From positions 1 to 14,539 of the forward strand of contig DASPOB010000018.1 of the NCBI GenBank assembly GCA_035626235.1: 14,539 bases of DNA. Direction: 5' to 3'. This document shows, piece after piece, positions 12,209 through 14,539 of the stretch (position 1 is its first letter; the number at the start of each line of letters is the position of its first letter). A program made the position numbers and the translations under genes. Below the pieces are notes generated by a model, which had not been told where the DNA came from, did no database searches, and saw only the letters and a program-made list of their open reading frames with translations. The DNA is from DATFYP01 sp035626235. GTDB lineage: Archaea; Thermoproteota; Nitrososphaeria; Nitrososphaerales; Gagatemarchaeaceae.

Positions 12209-14215
12209 TTGTCACGCAGAACCGAAGAGGTCTCCAGAGAGGCCCAGCTCCCCCCGACGAAGGTGAAGGAGATCATCCTGGAGAACTTCATGAGCTATGA
12301 ATACGCAAGGATCCCACTGAGAGAGGGGCTCAATCTGATTGTCGGCCCCAACGGCGCCGGCAAGTCGTCGGTTCTACTTGCGATTTCCGTCGCCTTCGGC
12401 CAAGCCTACACGGAGAGGTCGAGGAAGCTCTCGGACCTCATACGGAGGGGGAAGGACATCGCGCGCGTCTCGTTGGTCTTCGACAACTCTGCCGCGAACG
12501 GGAAGCGCCCCATACCGTACTCCAAGGCCGACACATTCATGCTGAGCAGGTATCTGAGGAAGGACGGCTCCTACTGGTTCGAGGCCGACTACAAGGAGAT
12601 CGACAAGAGCGAGGTTGTGAGGCTCTTGGGCGAGTTCGGGATCAACCCCGACAATCTCCTGATCATAATGCACCAGGGAATGATCGAAGAGCTCGGAGCC
12701 GTCACGCCGCAGGAGAGGCTGAGGATGGTTGAGGAGGCCGTCGGCTTTTCCGAATACAGGCAGAGGATCATGCTGGCCGAGCAGGAGCTCAGCGGCCTGA
12801 TCGGGGAGGAGAGCTCCCTGCTTCAACTCATAGACAACGCCAACCAGGCCCTAGAGTACTGGAAGCAAATCTACGACAGGTATCTGGAGAAGAAGAAGCT
12901 CAAGGAGCACAGGGAACTCCTGGCGAGGGAGCTCCTATGGAGCACTGAGTTCAAGATCACGAAGTCGCTCGAGTCGGTCCTGGAGAAGATCAAGGCCAAG
13001 ACCAACGCCCTGGAGGACCTGAAGTCGCAGCAGCAGGGGGTTACAAGGGACGCGGAGGAGTCGCACCAGACCCTCCTCGACAAGCAGGCCGAGCTCAGGA
13101 AGCTGTACTTCGCCCTCGTAAGGGCGGAGGGCGAGAGGGCGAAGGACGAAGGGTCGAGGACCGCCTACAAGGCGCTCAAGGAGGACCTCGCTGGCCTATC
13201 GAGGACTGTGGACGACGTGCTGGCCCAGGCGCCGAAGAAGGGAGGCGCGAGGATAAAGGAACTGGTGGACTACATCGGAGAGAAGGGAGCCTCCTCTGAG
13301 GAGGACGCGGCCAGACGGAAGGCGGAGCTCGACAGGGAGGTCTCCTCACTCCAGTCCGAAATCGGCACGGTCGAAGACGTCGTAAGGAAGACGATCGAGA
13401 CGTACGTCTCGCTGAGGGTTAAGAGCGAAGTGCTCCTCTACAGAATCAGGGTCACCGAATCGGACCTGAGGGAGCTCGAAAGAAGCGAGCGCGACCACCG
13501 AGGGGAGCTTGACAAGCTGAAGCCAGAACTGGAGACGGCCGGGCCCAGATTCGACACCGTGAGGCAGCCCTACGAAGTCTCGGAGGAGCTCAAGCTCGTC
13601 TCTGCCCACCTCCAAAAGATGCAGGACATACCCGATGATGCGGAGAAGATCTACAACGACTACACGGGCAACGTTGACGAGCTCAAGAGCAAACTCGTCA
13701 AGCTCCAGGAGAACAAGAAGGCGATGCTCTCAGAACTTCAGTCAAGGAAGAAGGTCTGGAAGGGGGCCATGGAGAACCTTGTGATGTCCATCGACCCCGC
13801 CTACAAGGCCGTGCTCTCGGCCGCTGACGCCACGGGCTTCGTGAAGTTCGAAGAGGGGGCGGAATTGGAAGAAGCGGGCCTCGACCTCTTCGTGGGCTTC
13901 AGGGGGGGTCCTCCCACGACCCTGGACCCGTTCACTCAGAGCGGCGGGGAGCGGTCTGTGGCGCTCATGGCTTTCATCCTCTCCCTTCAGGGCAGAATCG
14001 TTTCACCGCTGCGGGCAATGGATGAGTTCGATATCCACATGGACCCGAAGAACCGCGAGGCGATGTTCAAGATGATTCTTACACAGATGAAGCAACGGGC
14101 GGCCTCCCAGTACATCGTCATCACTCCTTCTATCCTCACGGTCTTTGACAAGAGCGCCCACGTCATCACCGTCCAGGCGGTCCATGGCCCCACAGAAGTG
14201 AGGGAGCTGAAGTAG
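12209..14215 (+). CDS. Half-length SMC/Rad50-like ATPase
   Basis: A 668-residue ABC-type ATPase with the head split by a coiled coil, as in SMC and Rad50. The Walker A GPNGAGKSS is at 46-54 (K52), the Q-loop MHQG at 154-157, and PQERLRMVEEAVGFSEYRQRI at 167-187 resembles the SMC neck. A long charged, heptad-like region spans about 188-525, with a Gly/Pro-rich break at 341-347 and another near 360 that may be the turn. The signature TQSGGERS is at 576-583, Walker B RAMDEFD ends at about 608 (D605, E606), and QYIVITP at 634-640 recalls Smc5. A canonical SMC is about 1,150-1,200 residues with a hinge; I see neither a hinge nor a CxxC zinc hook. Likely role: chromosome organisation or repair. TTG start; GTG 12263 (codon 19) is an alternative. 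It diverges from lhr. Confidence 0.88.
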   Translation: MSRRTEEVSREAQLPPTKVKEIILENFMSYEYARIPLREGLNLIVGPNGAGKSSVLLAISVAFGQAYTERSRKLSDLIRRGKDIARVSLVFDNSAANGKRPIPYSKADTFMLSRYLRKDGSYWFEADYKEIDKSEVVRLLGEFGINPDNLLIIMHQGMIEELGAVTPQERLRMVEEAVGFSEYRQRIMLAEQELSGLIGEESSLLQLIDNANQALEYWKQIYDRYLEKKKLKEHRELLARELLWSTEFKITKSLESVLEKIKAKTNALEDLKSQQQGVTRDAEESHQTLLDKQAELRKLYFALVRAEGERAKDEGSRTAYKALKEDLAGLSRTVDDVLAQAPKKGGARIKELVDYIGEKGASSEEDAARRKAELDREVSSLQSEIGTVEDVVRKTIETYVSLRVKSEVLLYRIRVTESDLRELERSERDHRGELDKLKPELETAGPRFDTVRQPYEVSEELKLVSAHLQKMQDIPDDAEKIYNDYTGNVDELKSKLVKLQENKKAMLSELQSRKKVWKGAMENLVMSIDPAYKAVLSAADATGFVKFEEGAELEEAGLDLFVGFRGGPPTTLDPFTQSGGERSVALMAFILSLQGRIVSPLRAMDEFDIHMDPKNREAMFKMILTQMKQRAASQYIVITPSILTVFDKSAHVITVQAVHGPTEVRELK

Positions 14216-14216
14216 A

Positions 14217-14348
14217 GTGGAAGAGGAGAAGCTAGAAGAGATACTCAGGGTCATCGAGCTCTGCACAGATCCGCGATTCTCGGACATCTCGTTGGTCCGC
14301 TGGATACCTCCAATGGTGGCCGAGAGCATCCATTTCGAACCCCAGTGA
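14217..14348 (+). CDS. 43-aa small protein directly downstream of the SMC-like gene
   Basis: The frame starts with GTG 14217-14219, one base after the SMC-like stop TAG (14213-14215), and ends at TGA 14346-14348. The predicted peptide begins with an acidic amphipathic helix (MEEEKLEEILRVIELC), followed by TDPRFSDISLVRWIPP and a short tail. Its composition is protein-like and GAGGAGAAG-rich codons match the end of the ATPase gene. Translation would be coupled to the ATPase. I recognise no family. It could be a small partner of the ATPase (a kleisin- or KITE-like role would need a much larger protein) or the remnant of a longer gene. Its existence rests on spacing, composition and a helix pattern only. 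Confidence 0.5.
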   Translation: MEEEKLEEILRVIELCTDPRFSDISLVRWIPPMVAESIHFEPQ

Positions 14349-14352
14349 TTCA

Positions 14353-14398
14353 CTAGTCATCTCGGCCTCGCCGACTAGATGGAGCGGGTACTCATCTA
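14353..14398 (+). repeat. Two overlapping, mutually exclusive hairpins
   Basis: CTAGTC (14353-14358) can pair with GACTAG (14373-14378) around a 14-base loop. TAGATG (14376-14381) can instead pair with CATCTA (14393-14398) around an 11-base loop. The two stems share 14376-14378. They lie 5 bases after the small ORF stop and could be a 3'-end structure or a switch for the next gene. No T tract follows. Confidence 0.35.
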
Positions 14399-14473
14399 AT
14401 AGCAGAAATCAATGACGTCGAAGGGATTTCAACAGTCATAGCCGCCGTAGGTCCCTTTAGGGCCCCGCAGAGA

Positions 14474-14539
14474 ATGGATCAAGTACGTCGGTTCATGAAG
14501 TTCCTGACTATGGAAAGGGAAGAAAGAAGAAGGGTGATT
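14474..14539 (+). CDS. Possible start of a further gene, cut by the window edge
   Basis: An ATG at 14474 opens a frame that stays open to the last base (22 codons), giving a basic, helical N-terminus (MDQVRRFMKFLTMEREERRR). The same frame is also open upstream to about 14353 without an ATG, GTG or TTG. No clear TATA box or ribosome site is seen, and third-position composition is less GC-rich than in neighbouring genes. No function can be given. Confidence 0.3.
   Translation, partial: MDQVRRFMKFLTMEREERRRVI

Noticed and set aside
1..14539. CRISPR arrays, insertion sequences, phage genes or attachment sites
   Set aside because: I saw no regularly spaced repeats, transposase motifs or terminal repeats; both tRNA 3' ends lack a nearby duplicated copy.

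Overview
The window looks like a piece of a GC-rich archaeal chromosome, most likely from the TACK group (Thermoproteota, including Nitrososphaeria-like lineages). The evidence is a Pelota C-terminus, an archaeal-type SRP RNA with helices 3, 4, 6 and 8, A/T-rich boxes about 26 nt before gene starts with very short or no leaders, a TtuA/NcsA tRNA thiolase, an Lhr helicase, and two tRNA genes each split by two tiny introns with bulge-helix-bulge (BHB) splice motifs. I cannot name the genus. There is no sign of phage, insertion sequences or CRISPR. An unusual trait is that most protein genes start with TTG, and in most of these no downstream ATG could replace it.

Layout. Bases 1-1740: the end of pelota on +, overlapping convergently with a small two-helix membrane protein on -, then a site-2-type membrane metalloprotease on -. 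Bases 1818-2750: ttuA/ncsA on +, divergent from the protease. Bases 2751-3081 hold no convincing gene apart from one hairpin and the SRP promoter. Bases 3082-5060 are an RNA-rich block: SRP RNA (+), tRNA-Ser(GCT) (+), enolase (-) and tRNA-Val(TAC) (+). Bases 5061-6414: a possible 41-codon ORF coupled by TGATG to an anchored secreted protein of unknown function, then a leaderless phosphoribosyltransferase. Bases 6415-6706 have no supported gene. Bases 6707-7697: a Nudix hydrolase (-) and thioredoxin (+), diverging from one A/T-rich box.

Bases 7704-14348 form a DNA-maintenance block. On -, running leftward, are lhr, a 227-residue protein I do not recognise, and a PdeM-like metallophosphoesterase, with small gaps (36 and 1 nt) that suggest one operon. 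Divergent on + is a half-length SMC/Rad50-like ATPase (668 aa), followed 1 nt later by a 43-codon ORF. Lhr and PdeM-type phosphoesterases are also neighbours in bacterial DNA-damage operons, so a repair or genome-maintenance role for the block is a reasonable inference. The unknown 227-aa protein, the short SMC and the micro-ORF are the parts most likely to be undescribed. The last 190 bases hold alternative hairpins and perhaps the start of another gene.

The two strongest unusual observations are the double-intron tRNAs, where the mature cloverleaf and the BHB geometry independently give the same splice points in three of four introns, and the lhr/unknown/phosphoesterase operon divergent from the short SMC ATPase.
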